From: Nitrosopumilus sp.
GTDB lineage: Archaea > Thermoproteota > Nitrososphaeria > Nitrososphaerales > Nitrosopumilaceae
DNA length: 64,000 nt
Direction: 5' to 3'
Assembly (NCBI RefSeq): GCF_025699255.1
Contig: NZ_JAILWA010000006.1
Coordinates: forward strand, 24,358 to 88,357
The notes under the pieces were generated by a model. The model was not told where the DNA came from. It worked only from the letters and a program-made list of their open reading frames with translations, and did not search any database. Shown piece after piece: positions 50,417-60,081 of the stretch. Each line of letters starts with the position of its first letter. The stretch's first letter is position 1. Both the position numbers and the translations under genes were made by a program.

Positions 50417-50712
50417 CAACAATTGTCATCTGAACATAAAACTGGAATTTTTTTACTTGTTTTAGTCACTGTAGAAATCAATTCTGATAGTTGGTTATTT
50501 GAAATTGCATACATTGCTTTTTTACCCTCGTCTCTTGATTTGACAATCCCGCATTTTTTCAATGTTTTTAGATGATGAGATACTAGCGGCTGATCTTTTT
50601 CTAATTTTTCTACAAAATCATTGACACACAATTCTTTATTTTTTTGCAACAATTCTAAAATCTCAAAACGTGTCTCATCACAAATGCATTTTAAAAGACT
50701 AACACCATTCAT
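50413..50712 (-). CDS. arsR: ArsR-family arsenic-type repressor, 99 aa
   Basis: Small winged-helix repressor: residues 14-70 (TRFEILELLQKNKELCVNDFVEKLEKDQPLVSHHLKTLKKCGIVKSRDEGKK). The classic metalloid site ELCVCDL is changed to ELCVNDF, leaving only C29 there; extra cysteines are C9, C11, C54 and a C-terminal C93-x4-C98-C99 (CSDDNCC). A C-terminal cysteine site would resemble the atypical ArsR of Acidithiobacillus. It is divergent from arsC and shares the dyad between them; the 3' end overlaps the SbtB-like gene by 4 nt. Confidence 0.85.
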   Translation of the reverse strand: MNGVSLLKCICDETRFEILELLQKNKELCVNDFVEKLEKDQPLVSHHLKTLKKCGIVKSRDEGKKAMYAISNNQLSELISTVTKTSKKIPVLCSDDNCC

Positions 50713-50740
50713 ATCAATTTAGATTTATATAAACTGATAT
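50711..50740. promoter_or_regulatory. ars operator: imperfect dyad over the divergent promoters
   Basis: Arms ATATCAATTTA (50711-50721) and TAAACTGATAT (50730-50740), one mismatch, 8-nt spacer. The centre contains TTTATATAAA (50724-50733), a palindromic TATA box 26-35 nt before the arsC ATG. A further TGATAT half-site is at 50746-50751. Binding here would shut both genes. Confidence 0.6.
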
Positions 50741-50758
50741 TTATGTGATATTGTAGAA

Positions 50759-51160
50759 ATGACTGATAATGTTCTATTTGTATGCGTAGAAAATGCTGGC
50801 AGAAGCCAAATGGCTGAGGCTTTTTTTAGAAAATTTGCTCCAAAACATTTCGTTGTTTCTAGTGCGGGCACAACCCCTTCCCAACAACTTAATCCTACTG
50901 TTGTTCAAGTTATGAAAGAAATCGGAATTGATTTGATTAATCAACAACCCAAATTATTGTCCAACTCTATGATTGAAAATTCATCTAAAACCATTAACAT
51001 GGGATGTATGGACAAAGAATCTTGCCCTACATTATTTGTAAGGGATGTTTTAGATTGGAATATTTCTGATCCTAAAGAAAAATCTATTGAAGAAGTCAGA
51101 ATAATTCGAGATAAAATAAAATCTGAAGTTCTCAATCTGATCAAAACTCTTGAGGGATAA
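50759..51160 (+). CDS. arsC: arsenate reductase (LMW-phosphatase fold, thioredoxin type)
   Basis: Reduces arsenate to arsenite for export. The P-loop C9-x5-R15 (FVCVENAGRSQMAEAFF) is followed by C83 and C89 (MGCMDKESCP), the same three-cysteine set as the thioredoxin-linked Staphylococcus enzyme (C10, C82, C89), and D104 in ISDP as likely general acid. 133 aa fits. It starts 26-35 nt after the TATA box inside the ars dyad and is followed in the operon by an aquaporin. Confidence 0.9.
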   Translation: MTDNVLFVCVENAGRSQMAEAFFRKFAPKHFVVSSAGTTPSQQLNPTVVQVMKEIGIDLINQQPKLLSNSMIENSSKTINMGCMDKESCPTLFVRDVLDWNISDPKEKSIEEVRIIRDKIKSEVLNLIKTLEG

Positions 51161-51164
51161 ATTA

Positions 51165-51848
51165 ATGACCTATTCAAACTTGCAAATTTTTACAGTAGAG
51201 TTAATTGGGACATTCATTCTTGTACTTTTTGCAACTGGCTCAATAGTATATGATGTTAAAGTTTTTGATGGACAATTAGGGATTCCATTTGCTGCTCTGG
51301 CCCCCTTTGTTGCATTGTTAATTGGTGTTTATTCTTTTGGAAAAATATCTCTTGCACATTTTAATCCTGCAGTGACTATTGGATACTATATCACAGGTCA
51401 TATATCAAAAATACAAATTGTATATTATTTTGCAGCTGAAATAATTGGCGCATTATTAGGTTCACTTTTTGTTTTAACATTTATTGGAGATCAAGCTAAT
51501 CTTGGAGCAAATACCCCCAACCTTGATTTTTCATTATTTGTAATTTTTCCTGTTGAAGTTTTAGCATCTGCACTGCTCATGGGAGTCATTTTTTATGTTG
51601 TTTACACAAAAGGATTGAGAGGATTTAGTGGAATTGCAATTGGAGGAATAGTTGGATTAGATATTATGTTCTTGGCTTTCATTTCGGGCGCTTCAATGAA
51701 TCCTGCTAGAGCTCTTGCTCCTGCATTATTGTCTGGAACCTTTGAAAATCTCTGGCTTTATTGGACTGCCCCTTATGTTGGAACCATGATTGTTGCATTT
51801 CTATTTAGAAAGAAATTCCAAGCACAAAGAGCAGCAAATTACGAATAA
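51165..51848 (+). CDS. aquaporin-family channel in the arsenic operon (AqpS-like)
   Basis: Six-helix MIP channel with both NPA motifs, HFNPAVTIG and ASMNPARALAPALL. Its position after arsC, with no acr3 or arsB in view, suggests arsenite leaves by this channel, as for AqpS in Sinorhizobium. ATG 51165 (MTYSNLQIFTVELIGTF) is 4 nt after the arsC stop. Water or glycerol transport would be the alternative function; the operon argues for arsenite. Confidence 0.87.
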   Translation: MTYSNLQIFTVELIGTFILVLFATGSIVYDVKVFDGQLGIPFAALAPFVALLIGVYSFGKISLAHFNPAVTIGYYITGHISKIQIVYYFAAEIIGALLGSLFVLTFIGDQANLGANTPNLDFSLFVIFPVEVLASALLMGVIFYVVYTKGLRGFSGIAIGGIVGLDIMFLAFISGASMNPARALAPALLSGTFENLWLYWTAPYVGTMIVAFLFRKKFQAQRAANYE

Positions 51849-51873
51849 TAATGACCCAAAATACCCCTGAATA

Positions 51874-53151
51874 GTGTCTGAATCAAAAAAATTATTCAAT
51901 TCTGCTAAAAAGGTTATTCCATCAGGAGTCAATAGCCCTGTAAGGTATTTTGAACCCTATCCTTTCTTTACGAAAAAAGCAAATGGTGCATACATTTGGG
52001 ATGCTGACAATAAGCGCTACATTGATTTTTGCAATGGTTATGGGGCTCTCCTTTTAGGACACCGACGAAAAGAAATTGTTAATTCTGTTTCACAGCAATT
52101 ATCAAAAGGCACTCTTTATTGTACTCCTACTGAATCTGAAATTGAACTTTCTAAATTAATCATTGGAAATTTCCCATCTGTTGACAAAGTAAGATTGATG
52201 AATACTGGTGGAGAAGCTACGATGACTGCAATTAGACTAGCTCGTGGTTTTACAAAAAAGAAAAAAATTATAAAATTTGAGGGCTGTTATCATGGAGCAC
52301 ATGATTCTGTCCTAGTCAAAGCAGGCTCTGGTTCTGCACATAATGGTATTTCAGTATCTGATGGTGGATTAGATGAGGTATCAAAAAACACCCTTGTTGT
52401 AGAATATAACAATATTGAAGATTTAGAAAAAACTATTAGAAAAAATAAAGACATAGCAGGAGTAATTGTAGAACCAATACTTGCAAACATGGGTTTGATT
52501 TTACCTGAAAAGAATTTTCTTTCTGATTTAAGAAAAATCACTAAAGAAAACAGTATTCCGTTGATTTTTGATGAAGTGGTAACTGGATTCAGAGTATCTC
52601 CTGGTGGAGCTCAAGAACATTTTGGAATAAAACCTGATATTACAACAATGGCAAAAGCACTTAGTAACGGATTTACCATTTCTGCAGTAGGTGGAAGAAA
52701 AGAAATAATGGATTTGCTTTCTCCTGGTGGCAAAGTTTACCAGGCAAGTACTTTTGCTGGCAATCCGATTTCTGTTAGTGCCGCAATTAGTTCAATTAAA
52801 ACAATAAACAAAATTAAAAACAAACTCTATTCCAAACTTGAAAGATTCAATCTCTTGTTTTCAACTGCTTTAGATGACATGGCTACTGATATGAACATCC
52901 CTCACCAAATCAATTTTACAGCCTCTATGTTTCAGATTTTCTTTACAAACAAACCTGTTGTTGATTATCAAACCTCAAAGAATGCAAATGCAAAGAAATT
53001 CCAAAAACTATTCCAAACTTTATTGAAAAAAGGGATTTTCATCGCTCCTTCTCAATTCGAGGTTGTTTTTCTTTCTGATGCTCACACTGAAACTGATCTT
53101 AACAAAACACTTGATGCATACCATTTGGCGTTGAAATCGGTGAAAAATTGA
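51874..53151 (+). CDS. hemL: glutamate-1-semialdehyde 2,1-aminomutase
   Basis: PLP enzyme that makes 5-aminolevulinate from glutamate-1-semialdehyde (C5 pathway). Seen: SGVNSPVRYF near the start, NTGGEATMTAIRLAR, the GCYHGAHDSVLVKAGSG loop and the Schiff-base lysine in TMAKALSNGF, preceded by FDEVVTGFR. GTG start at 51874, 425 aa. It overlaps hemC by 4 nt; with hemC, sumT and hemD it forms a four-gene tetrapyrrole unit. Confidence 0.95.
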   Translation: MSESKKLFNSAKKVIPSGVNSPVRYFEPYPFFTKKANGAYIWDADNKRYIDFCNGYGALLLGHRRKEIVNSVSQQLSKGTLYCTPTESEIELSKLIIGNFPSVDKVRLMNTGGEATMTAIRLARGFTKKKKIIKFEGCYHGAHDSVLVKAGSGSAHNGISVSDGGLDEVSKNTLVVEYNNIEDLEKTIRKNKDIAGVIVEPILANMGLILPEKNFLSDLRKITKENSIPLIFDEVVTGFRVSPGGAQEHFGIKPDITTMAKALSNGFTISAVGGRKEIMDLLSPGGKVYQASTFAGNPISVSAAISSIKTINKIKNKLYSKLERFNLLFSTALDDMATDMNIPHQINFTASMFQIFFTNKPVVDYQTSKNANAKKFQKLFQTLLKKGIFIAPSQFEVVFLSDAHTETDLNKTLDAYHLALKSVKN

Positions 53152-54083
53152 AATATTTAGTTGGAGCCAGAGGAAGCCAATTATCTATTGCACAGACTAA
53201 TTGGGTGATTTCAGAATTAAAAAAAATAAATCCTGAATGTGAATATGAAATAAAACCAATCACTACCAAAGGTGATACAGATACACGACCATTGTTTACA
53301 ATAGACCAAAAAGGAATTTTTGAAAAAGAAATTGATAGAGCTGTTGCTCAAAAAGAAGTTGATTTTGCAGTTCATAGTTTGAAAGATGTTCCATCTGAAT
53401 TGGATGAAAATCTGATATTGGCATCAATTCCAAAACGAGAAGCTGTAAATGATGTGTTTATTTCTTCAGATGGTTCCACACTGGATGATATTAAAAAAGG
53501 CTCAGTTATTGGAACTAGCTCTCTAAGAAGAGCAGTTCAAGTTTCTAGACAAAGACCTGATTTGATTGTAAAACCTATTCGAGGCAACATTGAAACTAGA
53601 ATTAAAAAAGCATCTGGAGAAAACTATGACGCAATTGTTCTTGCACAAGCTGGAATTTCCAGATTGGGAATTAATGTAAGGTATACATCATTATCTGTTG
53701 AATCTTTTTCTCCTTCTCCTGGACAGGGCGCAATTGCAATTGTTGCTAGAGCAGATGATGTTAATACAATTTCAATGTTAAAAAAAATTGAAGATGTCAA
53801 TTCACGTTTAGAAATAGAGGCTGAACGTTCTCTTTCAGATTATGTTGACTCTGGATGCAGGTTTCCATTAGGTGCATATGCTAAATCACATGGTTCAGAT
53901 ATGACTCTGACTGTATCTGCTTTTTCTGTAGATGGAAAACAATCTATTCAGGTAAACAAAACTGGACCAAAAGAAAACCCTAAATCTTTGGGACAGAGTG
54001 TTGGAGAAGAATTAAGAACAAAAGGAGTAAATGATCTTGCATTAAATTGGAGAGAAAAAGTGGAGGAGTGGAATAAAAAATGA
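53148..54083 (+). CDS. hemC: hydroxymethylbilane synthase
   Basis: Joins four porphobilinogen molecules into hydroxymethylbilane. Motifs: GARGSQLSIAQTNWV, the DFAVHSLKDVPSEL catalytic region, GTSSLRRAVQVSRQRPDL, and the dipyrromethane-bearing cysteine in VDSGCRFPLGAY. 311 aa. The start is TTG, overlapping hemL by 4 nt; its own stop overlaps the next start by 4 nt. Confidence 0.95.
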   Translation: MKYLVGARGSQLSIAQTNWVISELKKINPECEYEIKPITTKGDTDTRPLFTIDQKGIFEKEIDRAVAQKEVDFAVHSLKDVPSELDENLILASIPKREAVNDVFISSDGSTLDDIKKGSVIGTSSLRRAVQVSRQRPDLIVKPIRGNIETRIKKASGENYDAIVLAQAGISRLGINVRYTSLSVESFSPSPGQGAIAIVARADDVNTISMLKKIEDVNSRLEIEAERSLSDYVDSGCRFPLGAYAKSHGSDMTLTVSAFSVDGKQSIQVNKTGPKENPKSLGQSVGEELRTKGVNDLALNWREKVEEWNKK

Positions 54084-54820
54084 CTGGAAAAGTGTATCTT
54101 GTTGGTGCAGGTCCTGGAGACAGTAAGTTAATTACATTACGTGCAGTTGAATTACTTGAAAAAGCTGATGTTGTTTTGTATGATAGACTAGTTAGCAAAA
54201 AAATTATTTCTATGATTCCAAAAAAAGCAGAAAAAGTCTATGTTGGACGTGCTGTTGGTGATGACACAACTCATCAGAACACAACAAATGATCTAATGGT
54301 AAAATATGCAAAATCTAAAAAGAATATAGTTAGACTAAAGGGAGGTGATCCCATAATCTTCGGACGCGGTGGTGAAGAAGCGGAATTTCTAAAAGAAAAT
54401 AAAGTAAAATATGAAATTGTTCCCGGTATTACTTCTGGAATAGGCTCTGCAACCTATGCTGGGATTCCTTTAACTCATAGAAAACATGCTTCATCTGTAG
54501 TTTTTGTTACTGGTCATGAAGATCCAGAAAAGAAAAAAGAGATTGTAAAATGGAAAAATCTTGCAAAATCAGTTGATACTATAGTAATAATGATGGGACT
54601 TTCTAGGATAGATGTAATTTGTAAACAACTCATTACAGGTGGAATGGATAAAAAAACTCCTGTTGCTGTAATACAAAATGGTACTACTCCAAAACAAAAA
54701 ATGATCAAAGGAACCGTCACAAATATTGCAAAAAAAATCAAAGAAAATAAAATCACTCCGCCAACAAATATCATTATTGGCAATGTTGTGGATTTATCAG
54801 AAACTATTGGGTGGAAGTAA
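54080..54820 (+). CDS. sumT: uroporphyrinogen-III C-methyltransferase
   Basis: Uses S-adenosylmethionine to make precorrin-2, the entry to cobalamin, siroheme and the alternative heme pathway. The VYLVGAGPGDSKLITLRAVELLEKADVVLYDRLVS start, GGDPIIFGRGGEEAEFL, and GIPLTHRKHASSVVFVTGHE are diagnostic. 246 aa. Its presence between hemC and hemD fits an organism whose heme and B12 routes go through precorrin-2. Confidence 0.95.
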   Translation: MTGKVYLVGAGPGDSKLITLRAVELLEKADVVLYDRLVSKKIISMIPKKAEKVYVGRAVGDDTTHQNTTNDLMVKYAKSKKNIVRLKGGDPIIFGRGGEEAEFLKENKVKYEIVPGITSGIGSATYAGIPLTHRKHASSVVFVTGHEDPEKKKEIVKWKNLAKSVDTIVIMMGLSRIDVICKQLITGGMDKKTPVAVIQNGTTPKQKMIKGTVTNIAKKIKENKITPPTNIIIGNVVDLSETIGWK

Positions 54821-55617
54821 TGTTGGAAGGAAAAACTATAGCAATTACCAGATCAAAAGATGATTCTTCAGAATTCGTTTCTCTTGCTGAAGAAAACAAA
54901 GTAATTCCAATTTCATTGCCTACCATTGAGCTTGTAAGCAAAGGAGAAAAAATAGTTGATGAATTCTTAGAGTCTGTTGCCAAATACAATCCTGATTATT
55001 CTGTTTTTATGAGTTCAAAAGCTGTAAAATTATTATTTGATACTGCAAAAAATGTTGGAAAATTAGAACAACTACAGTTGGCAGTTGCAAATACTATGGT
55101 GATGTCTGTAGGTCCTAAAACAACCATTGCACTTGAATCTGAAGGAATCAAAGTAAATCACCAACCTGATACCTATTCCTCTGTAGGTGTTGGAGAAGAA
55201 TTTACAAAAATTCATGCAGTTGGAAAAAAAGTAATTGTTCCACGCAGCGGTGCTTCTACTCCATTTCTAAAAGAACTATTAAACAAAATTGGTATTGACG
55301 TGCTGGAGATTCATCTTTATGATGTATGTGCATTTAGAGATACTTCTCAATGGAATGGTTTTCGTCAATTATTTTCCCAGAACAAAGTAGATGGTGTTGT
55401 TTTTACTAGTGCTTCATCTGTAAGAGGTTTCTTTGAGATCATGTCTAAAGATTATGAAATGAATGATTTGTTAGATCATCTAGGAAAACTATCTGTAGTA
55501 TCAATTGGGCCATTTACTTCTGATGAACTAAAAAAATTCAAAGTCAAAAACACTGTTGCCGAAGTTCATACTGTTGCTGGTGCATTTGACGAGATGAAAA
55601 ATACGTTAACTGCTTAG
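54820..55617 (+). CDS. hemD: uroporphyrinogen-III synthase
   Basis: Closes hydroxymethylbilane to uroporphyrinogen III. The family is poorly conserved; the fold is read from ITRSKDDSSEFVSL at the start, YSVFMSSKAVKLLF, SVGPKTTIALESEGIKV and VFTSASSVRGFFEI. ATG 54820 overlaps the sumT stop (TAATG); a GTG at 54811 would add three residues. 265 aa. Confidence 0.9.
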   Translation: MLEGKTIAITRSKDDSSEFVSLAEENKVIPISLPTIELVSKGEKIVDEFLESVAKYNPDYSVFMSSKAVKLLFDTAKNVGKLEQLQLAVANTMVMSVGPKTTIALESEGIKVNHQPDTYSSVGVGEEFTKIHAVGKKVIVPRSGASTPFLKELLNKIGIDVLEIHLYDVCAFRDTSQWNGFRQLFSQNKVDGVVFTSASSVRGFFEIMSKDYEMNDLLDHLGKLSVVSIGPFTSDELKKFKVKNTVAEVHTVAGAFDEMKNTLTA

Positions 55618-55666
55618 TACAAAATTTAGCTGAAGCTATTTAGCTATGCCTATTTTTCCTCATGTA

Positions 55667-55674
55667 TTTATAAT
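55667..55674 (+). promoter_or_regulatory. TATA-like box of the suf operon
   Basis: TTTATAAT, 20-28 nt before ATG 55695. It favours that ATG over the in-frame TTG at 55689. Confidence 0.5.
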
Positions 55675-55694
55675 ATAACGGGGTTATTTTGAGC

Positions 55695-57095
55695 ATGACC
55701 TCTGAAAATCTAGATATGGATTATTCAAAATATGATTTTAAAGACTCTACAGAAATGTATGTCCACCTTAGCAAGAAAGGCCTGTCTAAGGAAACTGTGA
55801 TTAGTATCAGTAAAATGAAAAACGAACCACAATGGATGCTTGATTTCAGATTACGTTCTTATGAAATTTTCATGCAAAAACCAATGCCTACTTGGGGAGG
55901 TGATCTCAGTGTAATTGATTTTCAAAATATTTACTATTATGCAAAAGCATCTGACAAAGTTGAAAAGAATTGGGATGATGTTCCAGAAAATGTAAAAAAT
56001 ACTTTTGACAAACTTGGTATTCCAGAAGCAGAAAAGAAATTTTTAGCCGGTGTAGGTGCACAATATGAATCTGAAGTAGTATATCATAGTCTTAGAGAAG
56101 ACTTGGCAAAACAAGGTGTTCTCTTTTTGGATACTGATGCAGCACTCCATGAACATCCTGAGATTTTCAAAAAATATTTTGGTAAAATTATTCCTCCTGA
56201 AGATAACAAATTTGCAGCATTAAATAGTGCAGTTTGGAGTGGTGGCTCTTTCATCTATGTTCCACCAAATGTGAAAGTTGACATGCCTTTACAAGCATAC
56301 TTTAGAATTAACGCTGAAAACATTGGTCAATTTGAAAGAACATTGATTATTGTTGATGAAGGTGCAGAAGTACATTATATTGAAGGTTGTACTGCCCCTG
56401 TCTATTCTTCAGAATCTTTACACTCTGCAGTTGTAGAATTAGTGGCACACAAAGATGCAAAATTAAGATACACTACAATTCAAAATTGGAGTAATGATGT
56501 ATACAATCTTGTTACCAAACGTGCTTATGCATATGAAGGTGCAACAGTAGAATGGATTGATGGAAACATTGGAAGTAAATTAACCATGAAATATCCTGGA
56601 GTATATCTTATGGGTGAAAGGGCATATGGTGAAACATTATCAATTGCTTTTGCAGGTAAGGGCCAACACCAAGATACGGGTGCAAAAATGGTTCATCTTG
56701 CACCAAACACTACTTCTAAAGTTACATCAAAATCTGTTAGTAGATTGGATGGACGCTCAACTTATAGAGGAATGCTAAATGTGGCAAAAGGTGCTACTGG
56801 TGTAAAATCAACTGTAAGATGTGATGCATTACTATTAGATGATACCTCTAAAACTGATACCTATCCATACATGGAGATTAATCAGGAAGACGCAACAATC
56901 ACTCATGAAGCAACTGTTGGAAAAATTGGAGATGATCAAATTTTCTATTTAATGAGCAGAGGATTTAGTGAAGAAGAAGCATTATCTTTAATTGTTAATG
57001 GATTTATGGAACCATTCACAAAAGAATTACCAATGGAATATGCTGTTGAATTAAACAGACTCATCAAATTAGAGATGGATGATTCAGTGGGATAA
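55695..57095 (+). CDS. sufB: Fe-S cluster assembly protein SufB
   Basis: Scaffold subunit on which Fe-S clusters are built. Seen: [46 protein letters not shown] with the conserved Cys and the beta-helix core, and the C-terminal [21 protein letters not shown]. 466 aa from ATG 55695. The next gene is SufD. SufC, the ATPase that completes the SufBCD complex, is not in the window. Confidence 0.95.
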   Translation: MTSENLDMDYSKYDFKDSTEMYVHLSKKGLSKETVISISKMKNEPQWMLDFRLRSYEIFMQKPMPTWGGDLSVIDFQNIYYYAKASDKVEKNWDDVPENVKNTFDKLGIPEAEKKFLAGVGAQYESEVVYHSLREDLAKQGVLFLDTDAALHEHPEIFKKYFGKIIPPEDNKFAALNSAVWSGGSFIYVPPNVKVDMPLQAYFRINAENIGQFERTLIIVDEGAEVHYIEGCTAPVYSSESLHSAVVELVAHKDAKLRYTTIQNWSNDVYNLVTKRAYAYEGATVEWIDGNIGSKLTMKYPGVYLMGERAYGETLSIAFAGKGQHQDTGAKMVHLAPNTTSKVTSKSVSRLDGRSTYRGMLNVAKGATGVKSTVRCDALLLDDTSKTDTYPYMEINQEDATITHEATVGKIGDDQIFYLMSRGFSEEEALSLIVNGFMEPFTKELPMEYAVELNRLIKLEMDDSVG

Positions 57096-57119
57096 CTCCC
57101 AAACTTATTTTGATTAACC

Positions 57120-58520
57120 ATGTCTCAAGAAATTCTTTCAAAACTTAACACTAGTCTCATTGATGAGATCTCCTCATCTAGAAATGAACCTGATTGGCTA
57201 AAAAATTACAGAAAGACTTCTCTGTCAATCTATGATAGATTGCCAATTGAATTGTCTCCTCTTTACAATAAATATACTGATGCTAAAAAAATGGATCCTG
57301 AAAAAGTTTCTTTATCAACCTCTACTACTGAAACTATTCCTAATTTTCTTACAAAACGATTAAGTGAGTTAGAAAATGAGATATGTATTATTCAAATTGG
57401 AACTAATATTCATAGAATTAACTTACCTGATGATTTAAAATCTAAAGGGCTTGTAATATCTTCAATTTCTGATGCAATCAAAAATAATTCTGAATTAGTG
57501 AAAAAAGCATTAGAAGCTTCACATTCTGAAGATGATAAATTTACCGCATTAAATAATGCTGCTTTTAATTCTGGTATCTTCATCCACATCCCACGTAATT
57601 TGATAATAGAAAAACCAATTCATTTCATGATTTGTCTATCAGAAGATGGTCATTCTACAATCTCTAGAAATGTAATCTTTGCAGATGAAAGTAGTAAGGC
57701 TACAATAGTTCAAGAACTTTATTCCCCAGGAATTCAAACACAACAAGCCTATTTGGAATTACTAAATACCAATCTTGGAGCAAATGCCCAATTGGATTTT
57801 ACTACTTTACAAATGATTGATCAACATGCAGTTGTATTTTCAACAAGACGAACTGATTTAGCTCAAGATGCTAAAGTAAATTGGTATTCTGGATTATTTG
57901 GTTCAATGCTTTCTAGATACAAAATTGAATATTTTCTAAATGGGACAGGAGCATCGTGTAATGATTCTGAAGTAATTTTTGGAAACAATGAACAATCTTT
58001 TGATATTCAAACCAACGTCAATCATGAAAGCCCTGCAACTGAAGGACGAGTAGTTGAAAAATCAATACTGAGAAATAAATCTAAATCTCTTTTCAAAGGA
58101 ATGATCAGAATCAAAGAAAATGCAACAAAATCAAATTCCTTCTTGTCTGGTCGTTCAATTCTATTAGATAAAGACGCAAAATCTGATGCCATTCCTGGAT
58201 TAGAAATTTTCACCAATGATGTCAAGGCAACTCATTCTGCATCAGTTGCACAAATTGATGAAGAACAAATATTCTACTTGAAAACAAGATGTCTTAGCCA
58301 TGAAGAAGCTGAAAGAACTATTGTTGAAGGATTCTTAGAACCTCTTTCCAGAAAAATGTCTTTTCAAGTTAGAGCATGGATTGCATATCTCATTGAATCT
58401 AAGTGGGATAACAAAGAACTTACAATTAACACCGATGAAGAATTAGCTAAATTTGTTGAAATTGAAGAGACTCGTTACAACGAAGACTCTGAAATTGAAC
58501 AACACTACAAGTATCGGTGA
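57120..58520 (+). CDS. sufD: Fe-S cluster assembly protein SufD
   Basis: SufB paralogue that forms the scaffold with it. Similar beta-helix and the ending DEEQIFYLKTRCLSHEEAERTIVEGFLEPL. The N-terminus (SRNEPDWLKNYRKTSLSIYDRLP) matches SufD. The conserved histidine of SufD may be in DVKATHSASVAQIDEEQ. 466 aa, 24 nt after sufB. Its 3' end overlaps the Rieske-type gene by about 26 nt. Confidence 0.93.
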   Translation: MSQEILSKLNTSLIDEISSSRNEPDWLKNYRKTSLSIYDRLPIELSPLYNKYTDAKKMDPEKVSLSTSTTETIPNFLTKRLSELENEICIIQIGTNIHRINLPDDLKSKGLVISSISDAIKNNSELVKKALEASHSEDDKFTALNNAAFNSGIFIHIPRNLIIEKPIHFMICLSEDGHSTISRNVIFADESSKATIVQELYSPGIQTQQAYLELLNTNLGANAQLDFTTLQMIDQHAVVFSTRRTDLAQDAKVNWYSGLFGSMLSRYKIEYFLNGTGASCNDSEVIFGNNEQSFDIQTNVNHESPATEGRVVEKSILRNKSKSLFKGMIRIKENATKSNSFLSGRSILLDKDAKSDAIPGLEIFTNDVKATHSASVAQIDEEQIFYLKTRCLSHEEAERTIVEGFLEPLSRKMSFQVRAWIAYLIESKWDNKELTINTDEELAKFVEIEETRYNEDSEIEQHYKYR

Positions 58521-58833
58521 TATTTTGTCTGAATGGATTAAAGCCTGTAATATAGATCAGGTTAAAGAAGGTCAACTTTTTGGATTCGTTCATGAAGATA
58601 AGAAACTCCTCATTGCAAATCTTAAAGGTAAAATCCATGCTACTGATTTGATATGTACTCATGCAGATGCAGATCTTTCTACTGGTTTTCTAAGTGATGA
58701 GGGTGTCCGATGCCCTTTACATCTCTCTGTTTTTAATTTAGTAAGTGGAGAACCACAAAACCTTCCTGCAGAAACTCCTCTTAAGGTGTACAATGTTAAA
58801 ATAGATGCTGACGAAATTTACGTGGAGCTTTAA
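58495..58833 (+). CDS. Rieske-type ferredoxin
   Basis: Small [2Fe-2S] protein; cluster ligands C54-T-H56 and C73-P-L-H76 (ICTHADADLS, CPLHLSVFNLVSGEP), 112 aa from TTG 58495. It sits between sufD and sufS, so it probably gives electrons to, or receives a cluster from, the SUF machinery. The start is not certain: further upstream starts extend into sufD, and a TTG at 58525 would shorten it by ten residues. Confidence 0.88.
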   Translation: MNNTTSIGDILSEWIKACNIDQVKEGQLFGFVHEDKKLLIANLKGKIHATDLICTHADADLSTGFLSDEGVRCPLHLSVFNLVSGEPQNLPAETPLKVYNVKIDADEIYVEL

Positions 58834-58836
58834 GAC

Positions 58837-60081
58837 ATGCAAAGTACAGAATCTCTTTTTGAAAACATTAGAAATGATTTTCCTATTCTTAAAAGAACTG
58901 TTAGGGATAACAAACCTCTTGTTTATTTGGATAATGCATCAACTACACAAAAACCAAATCAGGTAATAGATTCTATTACTGATTACTATCAAAATCATAA
59001 TGCAAATATTCACAGAGCTGTTTATGCATTGGCAGAAGAAGCTACTGAAGCATATGAAGCAACAAGAGATAAGATTGCAAATTTTATCAATATTAAAAAC
59101 CGTCAAGAAATTATTTTTGTTAGGGGAACAACTGAAGCAATTAACTTAGTTGCATATGCTTGGGGCAGAACTCATATCAATGAAGGTGATATTGTTGTTA
59201 CTACTGAATATGAGCATCATAGCAACATTGTACCATGGCAACTTGTCACTCAAGAGAAGCATGCTAAATTAGAGTACATTGGAATGGATGATAATGGTGA
59301 ATTGATTTTAGATGATCTTGATAAATATTTGGCAACAGGTAAAGTTAAACTTGTAACTTTTAGTTTAATGTCTAATGTTCTTGGAACCATAACTAATGCT
59401 AAAAAAATTATTGAAAAATGTAAAGCAGCAGGAGTTCTTACTCTGATTGATGGTGCACAAGCAGTACCTCACATGAAAGTAGATTTAGAAAAATTAGGTT
59501 GTGACTTTTTTGCATTTTCTGGTCATAAAATGCTTGGACCTACTGGAATTGGTGTTTTATGGGTCAAAAAATCAGTTCTTGAAACCATGAGTCCTTTTCA
59601 TGGTGGAGGTGATATGATTAGAGAGGTTCACAAGTATGAAACTACGTGGAATGATTTGCCATACAAATTTGAAGCAGGAACTCCTAATATTGCAGATGTT
59701 GTGGGATTGGGCGCTGCAATTGATTACCTTACTAAAATTGGCATGGATAATGTACGTGAACATGAAATTGAATTAACAAAATATGCAATTGAAAAATTAT
59801 CTCAAGTTAAGGGACTGCATATCTATGGCACAAAAGATATTTCAAAACGTGGTGGGGTTATTTCATTTAATTTTGCAGATGTACATCCGCATGATGTTGC
59901 ACAAATCATTGACGAGGAAGGAATTGCAGTTAGATCTGGACATCATTGTGCACAGGTACTAATGGAAAGATTAAACGTTGCAGCTACTTCAAGAGCTAGT
60001 TTTTACATTTACAATACTAAACAAGACATTGATATTCTGGTAAATTCATTAAATACTGTGGCAAAGGTGTTCAAATTATGA
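58837..60081 (+). CDS. sufS: cysteine desulfurase SufS
   Basis: PLP enzyme that takes sulfur from cysteine for cluster assembly. Seen: YLDNASTTQKPNQVIDSI, FVRGTTEAINLVAYAWG, EYEHHSNIVPWQ, the PLP lysine in FFAFSGHKMLGPTG and the active-site Cys in VRSGHHCAQVLM. 414 aa is the SufS size. It overlaps sufU by 4 nt; the pair is usual in bacteria and archaea lacking SufE. Confidence 0.95.
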   Translation: MQSTESLFENIRNDFPILKRTVRDNKPLVYLDNASTTQKPNQVIDSITDYYQNHNANIHRAVYALAEEATEAYEATRDKIANFINIKNRQEIIFVRGTTEAINLVAYAWGRTHINEGDIVVTTEYEHHSNIVPWQLVTQEKHAKLEYIGMDDNGELILDDLDKYLATGKVKLVTFSLMSNVLGTITNAKKIIEKCKAAGVLTLIDGAQAVPHMKVDLEKLGCDFFAFSGHKMLGPTGIGVLWVKKSVLETMSPFHGGGDMIREVHKYETTWNDLPYKFEAGTPNIADVVGLGAAIDYLTKIGMDNVREHEIELTKYAIEKLSQVKGLHIYGTKDISKRGGVISFNFADVHPHDVAQIIDEEGIAVRSGHHCAQVLMERLNVAATSRASFYIYNTKQDIDILVNSLNTVAKVFKL

